Part shown: one piece after another, positions 40,341 to 51,599 of the stretch
Layout: each line of letters opens with the position of its first letter
Position numbering within the stretch: position 1 is the stretch's first letter
Assembly: GCA_021186555.1 (NCBI GenBank)
Contig: JAJKFL010000042.1
Coordinates: 43,003,980-43,067,979, forward strand
DNA length: 64,000 bases
Direction: 5' to 3'
From: Reticulitermes speratus
Taxonomy: Eukaryota; Arthropoda; Insecta; Blattodea; Rhinotermitidae
Notes under the pieces: model-generated
Database searches by the model: none
The model's input: only the letters and a program-made list of their open reading frames with translations
Told to the model about the DNA's origin: nothing
Program-made: the position numbers and the translations under genes

Positions 40341-41410
40341 CAACGTAAAATTTAAGGAATAAGATGTTCCTGCGTTTGGCGAGTTGAATCGCGGTACCGT
40401 CTGGAGGGGCATGAACGCGAATTACGTCATTCGGTTTGCAGTTGCTTCGCTGCATGCTGGCGGGCGGTTTAACAACGCAGCTTTTCCTTTAGTCATAAAC
40501 TAAATATTATTGTAGTTGCAGAGTGCAGCTGAAGAGCCACGACTGGTCGATTTTACCTTTAAAAAAAGCTGTGAAGGGAAGATGACGCGCACTACAAGGA
40601 ATGCACTAATAAGACAGCTTTGGTCGGAATGTCAACAGTTTTATTCCAGCTGGGTTGTCAGGAAAACAAAAGACGTTTCTTTGTGCTAAGGGAAATTCAG
40701 AGCTGCTCCTCGTTTCGCATATTATTCAACGCAATCAATACATACTGATGTTGTTTAAAAGTCAGGTAAGGAAATTTCTTGGTAGTTGATATAATGAAGC
40801 CATGTCAGCAGTTCTAGAATTCTAGAGGTATGTTTTCCCTTTAGCGCGCCATCATCTAGCAGTGAATTGTACAAAATGGAAATATAAACGATGACGTTAC
40901 TGTACATCATGAAGGCGTATGGGGTGTATAGGTATAGATCCACTCATTTTTAACCTCGGCACTAGGTGCAAATGAGTGGTCAGCATCACGCTGTTACCGC
41001 ATTGCCGTCGGGAAGAGAGCCTCCGGCACCCATTAGTGGGTCCCAGAACAAGTTAAAAGTTTAAAAGAAAACTTTTCTTCTACCGTTCCAAGAGAACAAA
41101 TTAAATAATTGTTAAATATGTCGAGGGGTGTGTTAATATTTTGCTTGTAGTTAATTTGACGCGTGTGTGTAGACGTATTAACATAATTATGTATGTGTCA
41201 GTATTGTTAGATAGATGAGGCTTTACTCACTGTTTGGAGGATTCAGCTAAAATGTGTGTGTATGGCGGTTCATTTGAAAGTCGTCAAAAAGAGAAACAAT
41301 TCTTTGCTTCCGTGTAAATATTTGTGTCTCTCCAGCTAAACATAACATCTTTATAACATTCTGTCGCTTTTCACAAAACATCAGAACACCAACGACGTTG
41401 CGGCTCCGTA
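40341..41410. other. Intergenic, little recognised
   Basis: Apart from a family A SINE (40903-41055, reverse), nothing is recognised. 40380-40480 is CpG-rich ('cgcgaattacgtcattcgg') but has no associated reading frame. Confidence 0.5.
40903..41055 (-). repeat. SINE family A fragment (reverse)
   Basis: 'tacatcatgaaggcgtatgg', 'taacctcggcactaggtgca', 'aatgagtggtcagcatcacg' and 'gagagcctccggcacccatt'. Confidence 0.75.
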
Positions 41411-41418
41411 GTCTAGAT

Positions 41419-41963
41419 CAGCGGTATTCAACCTTTTTTGTTCGCGTACCCCCACATATAATTTCTGTCTTCAACTTTGTACCCCCAAAGTTGTTGGTGC
41501 ATAATTCAAGTTATACATAGTCTACAATCTACATATAAAATAAATTAAATAAATTACACCCAAAATATTGTATTAAATAATAAATTTTAAATGAGAAAAA
41601 GGAGAATCAAGCTATTAAATGACGGCAGCGGCAATTGTCAAAGAACAAGGTAATATGAAAGAGTGCGTCTGTTTGTTTATTGCCCCAACAGTATTTTGAA
41701 ATAGGTTCATTGCATGGTTAAAAGAAGTGAAAAACAGCATTAGGGAAAACGTTAATCCCGCCCAATAGTGTTCAGTCACGTTCCAACGCACTGTGTGGGA
41801 TAAAATGAAACTAGCCGCCCAGATAAGAATCGCATGTCCTTACGTCCGAGTCTCTTGCGGCTAACCCTAAATCTGGCCCCGATTATTCAGTGGTTATCAT
41901 GAAATAATATATTTTTTTAATTTTACGTACCCCCTAAGATGTACCCCAGGTTGAATACCACTG
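41419..41963. repeat. hAT MITE (545 bp, perfect 8-bp duplication GTCTAGAT)
   Basis: Ends CAGCGGTATTCAACCT and AGGTTGAATACCACTG are inverted copies. The flanks GTCTAGAT at 41411-41418 and 41964-41971 are identical. 'gtacccc' motifs follow both ends, as in many hAT families. There is no coding capacity. Confidence 0.93.
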
Positions 41964-42059
41964 GTCTAGATAATAGCCCTGTAATATGACGTCATCAAAG
42001 ACAAGCGTATTTCAGTCTCTGCATCATAAGCTCCAACATCCAGGACTGTTGCCTATTCT

Positions 42060-42310
42060 GACTTAATATTTTGTGAACTGATCTCTCCATGAGGTCTGCG
42101 CTCTTCTGGGATTTTATACAGCGTAGAATGGTAGTTTGTTACCGACGTTTCGGAGCAACATCGGGTGTCTTCTTGCACTGCTTGACCCTCGAAGATGGGA
42201 CTGATAGGTTTTCCCGAAACGTCTGTAAAAGCTGTTATTCTACCCTGCATAAAATCCCAGAACAGCGCAGATCTCATTTACACCGCGGCGGAAGCCTGAA
42301 ATCACGCATT
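42060..42310. repeat. Fold-back/hammerhead-like element, diverged copy
   Basis: 'tctgggattttatacagcg' (42107-42125) and 'tgcataaaatcccagaa' are inverted; inside are 'taccgacgtttcggagcaac' and 'ttcccgaaacgtctgtaaaa', also inverted. It ends 'cgcggcggaagcctgaaatc', as at 58911-58934. Confidence 0.75.
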
Positions 42311-42599
42311 ATCTGTCCATCTCTTTCAGGGTCTTGCACGTCTTCTCCTTCCCTTTCTAGACCGTGGAAAATGAATGTGAGTGGATGTGGAAGGAAGCAG
42401 TAATTCCTGATTTTAAGGTACTGAGGAGACCCACGAAAATGCTGAGAATGTTTGGTGTCCTAGCCGAGATTCGAGCCAGGCACATTTCTTATACAAATCA
42501 CAAGTGTTTTTAAGCGTGTTTTATTTAACGACGCTGTCAGTTGCTAAGATTATATAGGCCTAGCTTCGATGATAGATCAATGATGCTGGCAGGGGAAAA

Positions 42600-42710
42600 C
42601 TGACGGCCTCGGAGAAGAATCTGGCCCAGTGCCACTTTATCCATCACAACTCTCTCATGGACTGGTCTACAATCGAACCCCATCTCTGCGGTGGTAGGCA
42701 CACACCTTTT
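42600..42710 (-). repeat. SINE family B fragment (reverse)
   Basis: 'cccagtgccactttatccat' and 'ggtctacaatcgaacccc' match the middle and box B complement of family B. Confidence 0.6.
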
Positions 42711-44235
42711 ATTGCTAAAGATAGTTCTGTAATGATAGTGATCATAAAAATCCGTTTAAATTGGTAAATATTCAAGCATAAGTGTCAAATGGATGCCTTT
42801 GCTTTCGTTCAAGTGACCATATTTAAGCAATTTTTGTGGCAGTTGCTGGATGCTTGATGTCCAGTCTTGTTATTAATAATATACCAAATAAATAAAAGCA
42901 GTTAAATACGGGGGAAAAATATTAAAGAATGCCGATATATATATCAACAATTGTTATTACGCTCTGCTATAAGTCGTGGGTCTTGAATAAAGGAATGAAA
43001 CAGGAATGGCGTGACGTCAGTCAGTCCACTTTATTTATTGACCTTGTAATCAGAAGTTTATAAGAGATGTTTTCTAGATGTGCAATAAGAAGACAGGCCA
43101 GTGGAAGCTTCGGCGGTGAAAATTCTTCGGCTAATTATTCAGTGCGTTTTTTTTAAAAATAGGTTCGTTATCCGATAACGATACCAAAGAGTGTAGTCTA
43201 GACGTTTTCACTTTCGTTTTCTTCAGCAGGAGATATTATACTACCGAAAGGCATTAACTTTCAACTGTTCTCAGAATTTACAGCACGAACCTGACTAGAC
43301 TTACATTTCTTTTTACCTGCAGACTACAAGAAAATAAACAATCATGACTGAAACAATCACTTACAGTTTACTTTTACAGTTTGTATGGTATTGTATAAAA
43401 AATTATTTTTTATTACATGGAATATCTGTCTGTAATGACAAGAAGCCTTGTAGTCTCTTGTTATGGAATGCTGTGGAACAACTTTTTAAGAAAACCCAGT
43501 TTTTAGTTAATCAGTTTGTTCGTTTTCTCTTACTCTCCCATCCTGTGTCCTGTTTTTGTCTGCAAAGTTTTCAAGTGTTTGTCCTTTCCAGGATTAAAGA
43601 AACAGGATAAAAAAAATCAACTAAACTTGCATTGAAAGAATCCAGACCTGCTCCAGTTTTGAAGGTTAAAACGATATTTTATGGTCTCTGTATGCAGAGA
43701 AAAATACAGTGTGGGAGGGGGGATATGTGTCTAAAATGTATTTTCCCTCTCTGTGTCTGTGGTCGAGGAACTGATATCTTTAAATACATTCTGCATAAAT
43801 GGAGGCGTTTGGTATGCAATGTTGGTTGTAGCATTCCTGCAGTTAGGGGGACAATTCATCTTGAATCGTGACTGCTCAGTTCAGTAAATTCTGATGATGA
43901 TGATGATGTTGACTAGTACTGTCCACCTAAAAAACATTAACCTTCCGCTGGTTGAAATCCTGTATAAAATAATTAAAATGTAACAACACGTCTAAACAGT
44001 AAAAATCACAGTTACGAAGAACTTAGAGACGAAGTAGACAATCACATAGCTTTATTAACACCCTGTAATACATATTTGTACAATTGAGAAGATAATATTC
44101 CGAAACGTCTGCGACGTTTACGCATAGGTCTGTAGATGTTCAGCGACATTATTTTGTAAATGTAAAAAACATTTTAGAAGTTTTGACACATTGCTAATGT
44201 TTCACGTTAGTTAATATACTGTACGTATACGATAT

Positions 44236-44512
44236 GAGGACCGCGATAGCTCAGTCGGTATAGCGACTGAGCTATCGGCTGGACGGTCCACGGATCGAAT
44301 GCCGGTGTGACGTGGTTTTCCAGATCCGTCCAGACCGGTGCTGGGGCCCATTCAGCCTCCTGTATAATGGGTACCGGGTCGCTTTCCCGGGAGTAAAGCT
44401 GCCGCGGGCCTGACGTTGACCACCCACTCCCGAGGTTAAAGAAAGATTAGAGCTATACGTCTACTCGCCCTCGGGGCCTTCATGACCTGTTCTAGGGTAA
44501 AATTTATTTTTG
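44236..44512 (+). repeat. SINE family A, CpG-rich copy
   Basis: 'gcgatagctcagtcggtata' (box A), 'ggatcgaatgccggtgtgac' (box B), 'ctggggcccattcagcctcc', 'ggtcgctttcccgggagtaa', 'gcgggcctgacgttgaccac', 'agagctatacgtctac', and end 'ggtaaaatttatttt'. It has many CpGs, unlike the copies in LYST introns. Confidence 0.88.
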
Positions 44513-44754
44513 ACGTATATGACCTGCAGGATCTAACTTCAAGAGGGTCGACTAGAAGATTTTTAATGCAGTGAAGTTATTTTGTAACAGCCGATTGACT
44601 AAAATGTTGAAATCATCTGATGATCGTAGTAGGATCAAAACATGTAGTGAAACAACACGGAAACATGGGTGTGTGGATGGTTTGTACAAACATGTACATG
44701 CTGGTCAGATGAGAGCGTAGTTCTTGTGACAGTGTCGTTTTAAACCTTTTGTAA

Positions 44755-45047
44755 GGCCGTGCCATGGCTCAGGCGGTTAGTCGCCGGCCTTCCACTGCGG
44801 AGGCCCGGGTTCGATCCCGGGTCAGTCCATGTGGGATTTGTGGCGGACAAAGTGGCACTGGGACAGGTTTTTCTCCGAGTTGTCGGTTTTCCCCTGTCAA
44901 TTTCATTCCACTGGTGCTCCATTGCTTGTAAAACTTGGTAAAAAACTGCTTATCTTCATCTTCATCATAGGGTTGCACAAAAAGTCTTAAGGCTGTGGTG
45001 CGTCCGTAGCATCTGCTGCGGGGCCCTTCACCATGTAAAAAAAAAAC
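44755..45047 (+). repeat. SINE family B, complete, with duplication
   Basis: Head 'ggccgtgccatggctcaggc', box B 'cccgggttcgatcccgggtc', 'aagtggcactgggacaggt', 'gtcaatttcattccactggt', 'gtccgtagcatctgctgcgg' and a terminal A run. The flanks CCTTTTGTAAG (44745-44755) and CCTTCTGTAAG (45048-45058) are a near-perfect duplication. This is the best reference copy of family B. Confidence 0.92.
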
Positions 45048-45289
45048 CTTCTGTAAGCAACGGACGGAGATACCACGTAACGTGTACCGCATCTTTTATT
45101 TCTCTGGTTATTAAAGCCGAACGATGTACCACTGTCGTACAGACTATGACATAAAATTGGTAGAGAAGCCTTCAATTAATCGAGAAATGTTATAAATAAA
45201 TCAAAGGCTATGCTAAAATTCTGAAACGGGGTTTTATTTACAATTATGTCATGGACTGAAATTTGAGTCGATATATTTAATCACATTAA

Positions 45290-46235
45290 CCATTTAGAAG
45301 CCAACGGTTACTATATGTACCACCACGTTTAACATTCACAAATTCTACGTTCTGCCCACACAGTGTATTTATGTGTTTTGTATGGATCTCAGAATAAACA
45401 GCGATTATTTCACTGTACAACATTAACTGACTGGTTTGTATAACTGAGACGGAGTGTGTTTACTGCGCGGTACGGACTGTATTTATGTGTTTTGTATGGA
45501 TCTCAGAACAAACAGCGATTATTTCACTGTACAACATTAACTGACTGGTTTGTATAACTGAGACGGAGTGTGTTTACTGCGCGGTACGGACTGTATTTAT
45601 GTGTTTTGTGTGGATCTCAGAACAAACAGCGTTATTTCACTGTACAGCATTAACTGACTGGTTGTATAACTGAAACGGAGTGTGTTTACTGCGCGGTACG
45701 GACTGTATTTATGTGTTTTGTATGGATCTCAGAACCAACAGCGATTATTTCACTGTACAGCATTAACTGACTGGTTTGTATACACTGAGACGGAGTTGTG
45801 TTTACTGCGCGGTACGGACTGTATTTATGTGTTTTGTGTGGATCTCAGAACAAACAGCGATTATTTCACTGTACAAGCATTAACTGACTGGTTTGTATAA
45901 CTGAAACGGAGTGTGTTTACTGCGCGGTACGGACTGTATTTATGTGTTTTGTGTGGATCTCAGAACAAACAGCGATTATTTCACTGTACAGCATTAACTG
46001 ACTGGTTTGTATAACTGAGACGGAGTGTGTTTACTGCGCGGTACGGACTGTATTTATGTGTTTTGTGTGGATCTCAGAACAAACGCGATTATTTCACTGT
46101 ACAGCATTAACTGACTGGTTTGTATAACTGAAACGGATGTGTTTTACTGCGCGGTACGGACTGTATTTATGTGTTTTGTATGGATCTCAGAACAAACAGC
46201 GATTATTTCACTGTACAGCATTAACTGAATTGAAT
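45290..46235. repeat. piggyBac-like MITE M1 whose interior has become an about 114-bp satellite
   Basis: Starts after TTAA (45286-45289) with a changed end (CCATTTAGAAG). The first unit is like M1 at 21477, then the block from 'tatttatgtgttttg' to 'actgcgcggtacggactg' repeats. Unit starts are 45366, 45480, 45594, 45706, 45822, 45937, 46051 and 46164 (112-116 bases). Alternate units differ at 'gtatgg/gtgtgg' and 'gagac/gaaac'. The right MITE end is not seen. Confidence 0.93.
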
Positions 46236-46459
46236 ATTTAATGTAATTCAGAATGATTTTTCTTCTTGAAGTGTCAAAAGTGTTTCGCTGATTTTGATTG
46301 GCGTGGTTGAACGTTGGGACAATGGTTCCCTTTTGTGTTGGCGATGTTGAACTTTGGCTTTTTCTTACCCCGTTTCCACGAGACATCGAATGCCTATCGT
46401 AAAGCGTAAACATGTGACCGATTCTAAAGTCCGCGAAATTTGTATAGCCTAGCAATATA

Positions 46460-46765
46460 TCTCGGCGGCCGTGACAGCGTAATCGCTAGAGGCACTGGCT
46501 ACGGGCTGGACCGTTCGGGGGTTCGAACCACGGAAGGACGGCATGGGATTCGCTCTTCTCCGTATACGTCCAGACCGGCTCTGGGCCCACCCAACATCTT
46601 CTGCAATGGGTATCGAGGCTCCTTCCCGGGGGTAAAGCGGCCGGGGCGTGGCGTTGTAAACCCACCACAGTCTAGCGCCGAGGTTGTGTGTGGGTAGAGC
46701 TATACCTCTGCCTCCCCTCTGTGCCTGCATTGGCTTGTTACGCGGCAGCCGTTTTACCTGCTTCA
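46460..46765 (+). repeat. SINE family A, CpG-rich
   Basis: 'cggcggccgtgacagcgtaa', 'gggggttcgaaccacggaag', 'tccagaccggctctgggccc', 'gggtatcgaggctccttccc', 'ggggtaaagcggccggggcg', 'agagctatacctctgcc' and 'gttttacctgc'. Confidence 0.85.
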
Positions 46766-46904
46766 AACATGAATGTCTAAGACAATTATAAAGAAATAAA
46801 ATTCTTCGTATACGATTTCTGCAATAATTTTCTTTACATTGCTTTTAATTTTGTTTCATCTCCGTTACTGTATTGTCCGTACCTCACAGAGTTACGCTAA
46901 GGAA

Positions 46905-47130
46905 AAAATCGTTTCGGCCGCACTATGGCCCTGGGGTCAACTCAGTCTCTAACAGAAATGATTACCATATTCCTGGTACTCATTTCTGTTAGAGTCTTAG
47001 TCGACTCCAGGGACACAGTGCGGCCGGAAGGATTATGTCAAAAATCCCAATGACCCTATCGGGACTCGAACCCGCGACCTTCCGGCTTATAGCGCAGTGC
47101 CTCAACCAGCTGCGCCACCGCGTACCTCGC
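46905..47130 (-). repeat. SINE family C with an inverted half copy
   Basis: From 46970 to 47130 it is a reverse family C copy ending in box B complement 'gggactcgaacccgcgacct' and head 'cagctgcgccaccgcg'. The 46905-46969 part is the same family in the opposite direction ('cgtttcggccgcactatggc' ... 'ctctaacagaaatgattacc'), so the two halves form a roughly 60-bp imperfect palindrome. Confidence 0.8.
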
Positions 47131-47560
47131 AGGCTGTGTAGTAAGAGTGTATTACCTTCTAAAATAAAATCGTACTTCTGGTCGTGTAGCATGCACACAG
47201 ACATAGGTATGAGTTTGTAGTCTGAAAACCTGAACGGAGGAGAAGTAGATGTAGATGTGATGATGATATTAAAATGGGCCTCTAAGGAATGAAGTGTGTG
47301 AGTATGGAGTGGATGTATCTGTCTCGTTATAGCAATCATGGCTGTTTGTAGCGAACAAGATGATGAGCCAGTGGATTCTATAGACCGCGACGTAAGAATT
47401 ACCAGCTGAGTTACTGTCAGCTGTTCGCGAAGGACTCTGCTCCGTGGATTTAGTTGCAGTTAAACGTCCTTCCGGATTGCCACTTAATCCTTGACCTAAC
47501 CGCGCAGTGGTATGTATGTTACAGTTAGAACCCGAAATCCGGATGTCGGGTGCTAAATGT

Positions 47561-47598
<38 letters not shown>

Positions 47599-48053
47599 TC
47601 CATTAACTGCTAACAGTTGAGAATGACTGAGGTTATCGTGCTGCACACAGAAATGGTCCCATTATGAAACATCTGGAAGCGGAAGGCTTTGCGCTACTGG
47701 TGTGTTAAAGCAACTACTGTCATGTTACTAAAGTAATTCAGCGACTTTGCTAAGGGATGGTGAATATTTCGGGTAAATCGAAAGACAATATTTATGTCTG
47801 CCGATTAACGGCCAGTAACTCGTCAGTCAACAGGAAAGCAGTAGCAATAATGTGAAGGGGAAATAGAGGAGAACCGAAACATTTTATATGTTGAATGAAA
47901 TGGAATAAAAAAAAATAGAATAAATACGATTGAGTTTTCTGTCAACGTGAATGTGTCATGATCTCCACACTTACTGGACGTCAGTCTGGATGCACTCGTT
48001 TCGAATTTTGGGCCGGCGATTGCTTAAACTTATCGCAGGGGTGCACAATTACC
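47131..48053. other. Intergenic, unassigned
   Basis: Only an (AT)n run (about 47562-47594) is recognised. Open frames have no resemblance to known proteins. Confidence 0.5.
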
Positions 48054-48064
48054 GGATGCCAGCT

Positions 48065-48356
48065 TTTTTTTTTTTTTGCGTGGTGAAGGGCCCCGCAGCA
48101 GATGCTACGGATGCACCGCAGCCTTAAGGCTTCTTGTGCAACCCATGTGATGAACATGATCAGTTTTTTACCAATTTCTACAATTAATGGAGCACCAATG
48201 GAATGAAATTGACAGGGGAAAACCGAAGTATTCGGGGAAAAACCTGTCCCAGTGCCACTTTGTCCACCACAAATCTCACATGGACTGACCCGGGATCGAA
48301 CCGGGCCTCCGCGGTGAGAGACCGGCGACTAACCGCCTGAGCCATGGCACGGCCTA
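48065..48356 (-). repeat. SINE family B (reverse), with 11-bp duplication
   Basis: T run, 'gtggtgaagggccccgcagc', 'cagtgccactttgtccacc', 'gacccgggatcgaacc' and 'ctgagccatggcacggcc'. The duplication GGATGCCAGCT lies at 48054-48064 and 48357-48367. Confidence 0.93.
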
Positions 48357-48367
48357 GGATGCCAGCT

Positions 48368-49191
48368 TGCCCAGGCGATTACATTTTGTGCGATGGCGCC
48401 TAATATATGTGGGTCCTCAGTATGGAACTTATGTCACCCTTCTGGCGACTTGAAATTTGAGGTGGCTCCTAGTCTTTTGGAAAACTTGTTTACCTCTGCA
48501 TATTTTTTATTTTTTTATTTTTCTGTTTCTCAGCTCGGAAGTTCGAAACTGTCATCTGGCACTTTCTGATTGTTGCGTGTCAGCTGATGCAAGTTTTGTA
48601 TGCGAGGGAAAGAAACTGCGGTAATTATGGTGAAAATGTTAAGTGCCACCGTGAAAAATTTAGTCGCCCAGGCGTCCAGGATCCCGGGATGAGTGCACAC
48701 CTGGCCTAGTATTCCGAAGAGAACAGAACATTCTGAAAACTGCACCTTTTGTGTCTTCACTGAAGGAGTGAAACAGCGCTTTGCGACAGACCGGACTCAT
48801 CAGTAGGTACCTCCCTACGTTGTCACTGAGGACCGGAACAGATCCAGTCTCTACTTTGTACATTTCTGCCAAACGTTCTGCACACATTTCTGACCTCTGC
48901 TGTGCGTGCTACACATCCCTCCCATCTCATCATCCTACTAATATTCGTTGAACAATTCGAACAACGAGTCCCGTTATTATGCAGTTTTCTCCATCCTCCT
49001 CGTACATCCACGCTTCTTCTCAGCCCCCCCCCCCCATTATTATAAACCTGAATCCGTCTTTTTTCCCCCTAGTGTTAAGACACCATGTTTCATTCCCTTA
49101 CAAATATACAGGTAGAGTTAAGATTTTGTGTATTTTATTCTTTATGTTTGCAGTTAGGAAACGGGATGGCAAAAGATTCTGAACCGAATAA
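48368..49191. other. Intergenic; possible LINE debris
   Basis: On the minus strand 48823-48960 reads MMRWEGCVARTAEVRN, weakly like the 'MRWAGHVARMGE.RN' tail of LINE reverse transcriptases; no supporting frame continues. Poly(C) at 49022-49034. The rest is unassigned. Confidence 0.35.
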
Positions 49192-49556
49192 TTAACCTAA
49201 CCTAACCTCACCTAACCTAACCTAACTTAATCTAACCTAACCTAGTCTAGCCGAGCCTAACCTAACCTAACATAATCTAGTCTAGCCGAGCCTAACCTAA
49301 CCTAGCCAAACCTAATCTAACCTAACACTAACCTAACGTAATCTAACCTAACCTATTCTAGCCGAGCCTAACCTAACCTAGCCTTACCTAATCTAACCGA
49401 GCCTAACCTAACCTAGTCCAGCCAAGCTTAACCTAACCCAACCTGATTTAACTTAACCTAACCTAGCCTAACCTAATCTAACCGAGCCTAACCTAACCTA
49501 GTCCAGCCAAGCTTAACCTAACCCAACCTGATTTAACCTAACCTAACCTAGCCGAC
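49192..49556. repeat. Degenerate interstitial telomere-like array, (CCTAA)n
   Basis: About 365 bases of CCTAA/ACCTA units (complement of TTAGG) with point-changed variants such as 'cctaatctaac', 'ctagtctagccgagcctaac' and 'ctagtccagccaagcttaac'. A higher-order unit of about 100 bases ('gagcctaacctaacctagtc' ... 'cccaacctgattta') appears twice (about 49390-49460 and 49486-49556). It lies far from any chromosome end visible here. Confidence 0.88.
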
Positions 49557-50213
49557 ATTCCCCAGATTCAGTACGATTTTAATTCCTTAATGAATGCAGT
49601 TTTAATTTGTCAGTTATTTTCCAAAATGTTTGGATCCTGCCACATTTTTGAAGAATGTGTCACCAATCCCTGTGTTATGATTTTGTCGTGTATTCTGTTG
49701 AAGATACTTGAACATTTACGCAGCTGTGCCTGTACCAACCTCTCCACTGGCGTCTGAATAGAGTTTTCTTTACGAAAATTTCAGCGATGTGCACTTTTGA
49801 GCAGACGAACACACGAAAATTATTCGGCCATGCATTTACCCGAAGCCCGTAAAACAGAAAAGCCTCTCAGGAAATGGCTTGTAGTGCAGTCTCAAAGACT
49901 GGCAGCCCTGCTGCAGGAAATGGACACCAATAAGACGCCGTCATCTGGACGAGACATCTTTCTCTTCTCCAAGTCTCACGTCCCATTGGTCGCTGATTTG
50001 ATTTCACTCCGCCGTATATATATGAGTACACTTCGTTCAAGAGAATCTTTAAGCTCTGTTTTGTTCCCTCAGAAAATGACTTTCTTTATAAAGTTAACGC
50101 TTTTATGTTCAGTGATGTTGAAAAGGCACACAAGAGCTTTATGTTTACCACACAGCCTAACGACAGGCTGCTGATGGAAGGTAAAGTCTGAAAAGTCTTC
50201 ATTTTATGAGGTA
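49557..50213. other. Intergenic, unassigned
   Basis: A 125-codon frame at 49797-50174 (MSRRTHENYSAMHLPEARK...) shows no recognisable domain or supporting splice structure. Treated as non-coding. Confidence 0.4.
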
Positions 50214-50499
50214 GGGTAAAGGTAAAGTTCACCCTAAAACAGGCCATGAAGGCCCCGAGGGCGAGTAGAGGTATAGCTTTACTCTTTCTTTAACCTCGGC
50301 GCTAGATGGGAGTGGGTGGTCAATGTCACGCCCCTGCCGCTTTAACCCCCCAAAAGGTACCCAGTACCCATTGTGCAAGAGGCTGGGTAGGGCCCAGGGT
50401 CGCTCTGGACGGGTGCGGAACATATCGCCCTGCCGGGCTTCGATCCCCGGACCGTCCAGCCAGTAGCGAGTCGCTATACCGACTGAGCTATCCCGGCCC
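50214..50499 (-). repeat. SINE family A, complete reference copy (reverse)
   Basis: Reads from the tail complement 'gggtaaaggtaaagttcacc' through 'cctcggcgctagatgggagt', 'gtacccagtacccattgtgc' and box B complement 'ttcgatccccggaccgtcca' to the head 'ataccgactgagctatcccg' and 'gcc'. It is the best copy in the window and CpG-rich. Confidence 0.92.
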
Positions 50500-50519
50500 A
50501 CATGAAGAAGGGTAACCAC

Positions 50520-50705
50520 TAGATAACTAGCTAACTCAACGGTGCAGAGTTCTCCTTGAGGAAGCGTAGTTCCTCGGTCAAGAAAGTCATTTAATGGAAC
50601 CCGAAGGTGTTTTACTGTTTTCGTAAGTGATAGTAACTTGTCCTTATCCTTAGCCAGATGAATCCACTCAGCACCATCCTGTCTTGTTCTTCAAGGTCAA
50701 TTTAA
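50520..50705 (-). mobile_element. LINE 3'-end fragment
   Basis: 'ctagctaactcaacggtgca' tail, 'gagttctccttgaggaagcg', 'ggaacccgaaggtgttttac' and 'cttatccttagccagatgaa' follow the order of 55193-55660. It is directly next to the SINE A copy. Confidence 0.7.
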
Positions 50706-51599
50706 AAGAAGGGTGCACACGTTTTCAAAAAGTCAAAAACCACTGCAAAATTCCAAGCGCCAAAAGGGTGACATGAAGCAAGTTCCATACTGAGAACCAA
50801 CAAATATTAGGCGCTACAGTAAAAAATGTATTCGCCATGGCGACTTGGTATCCGGTACTTGCGCATTTCTGAATTCTAATGTTACAGTTCCGTTAACACC
50901 TAGGTAATCAAAACGGTCCTTCTCCTTCAGGATGCCCCACCGAAACCCTGTATGCATTTTTTTCCTTGATGTACGTCACATCCCGTTATTCTCACCTTCC
51001 TTGAATATATACGCCAGTATTTATTGAACAATATAAATTATGAAGCTTCTCGCTGGACAGACTAATTTCAAATAAGTTTTACTGCCCTAATGTTGGCATT
51101 ATTGATGATAGTGTTTTGGTAAGTAGGTAAAAAAAAAAAGTGAAAAATAGATATTGTTTTTACTGTGGTCAGCGAACATTTTTTTTCTCGTGATTTGGCC
51201 TGATGCCCAAAAAGTTGCTCACGACTGTGTTGCAATCAAAGTTCTAGACCAGTTGGTGTTTCCTTATGAACTTATCTGAACGCTGCTCCGAGTACATCCT
51301 ATTAACCCTTTAAAGACGCAAATAAACCCTGAATTAGAAATATACGGAACTCGTACCGCGCAGTAAACACACATTTAATGTTGTTTAGCGAAATAATAGC
51401 TGTTTTTTTTTCGAGATCCATACAAAACACATCAATGCGTTGTGTACGGAGAATGTAGATGTCTTGACTATTAAACCTGTTGGTGCATAAAGTAACCACT
51501 GGGCTTTGAAGGCATAAACTATCAGGATAACATCTGTTATTTTCAGTTTATATCCTGATTGCTATGTCTATAAGGTCCAGTTTCGAAAGCCATTTTTAT
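50706..51599. other. Intergenic, one MITE
   Basis: Contains the reverse M1 MITE (51306-51513). The rest has no recognised feature. Confidence 0.5.
51306..51513 (-). repeat. piggyBac-like MITE M1 (reverse)
   Basis: Starts CCCTTTAAAGACG after TTAA (51302-51305). 'gtaccgcgcagtaaacacac', 'gagatccatacaaaacacat' and 'gtaaccactgggctttgaag' are reverse M1. The right end is damaged. Confidence 0.82.

Larger units (their letters stand above)
41972..44235. other. Intergenic, mostly unassigned
   Basis: Holds a fold-back family copy (42060-42310), a SINE D-like scrap (42400-42480), a reverse SINE B scrap (42600-42710), and unassigned DNA from 42720 to 44235. A short 'ccgaaacgtctgcgacgttt' at 44100 may be another trace of the fold-back family. 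Open frames at 43344-43871 show no resemblance to known proteins. Confidence 0.5.

Noticed and set aside
44238..44310. Possible tRNA genes at SINE heads (also 44755, 53985, 50440, 58080)
   Set aside because: Box A and B are present, but the segments do not fold to a closed cloverleaf with matching acceptor ends, and each continues into a conserved SINE body with tail and often a target duplication.
45682..45900. 72-codon frame with repeated peptide
   Set aside because: Produced by the 114-bp MITE-derived satellite.
49797..50174. 125-codon plus-strand frame
   Set aside because: No recognisable family; upstream is the telomere-like array, and no promoter or exon partner is seen. Kept as unassigned.
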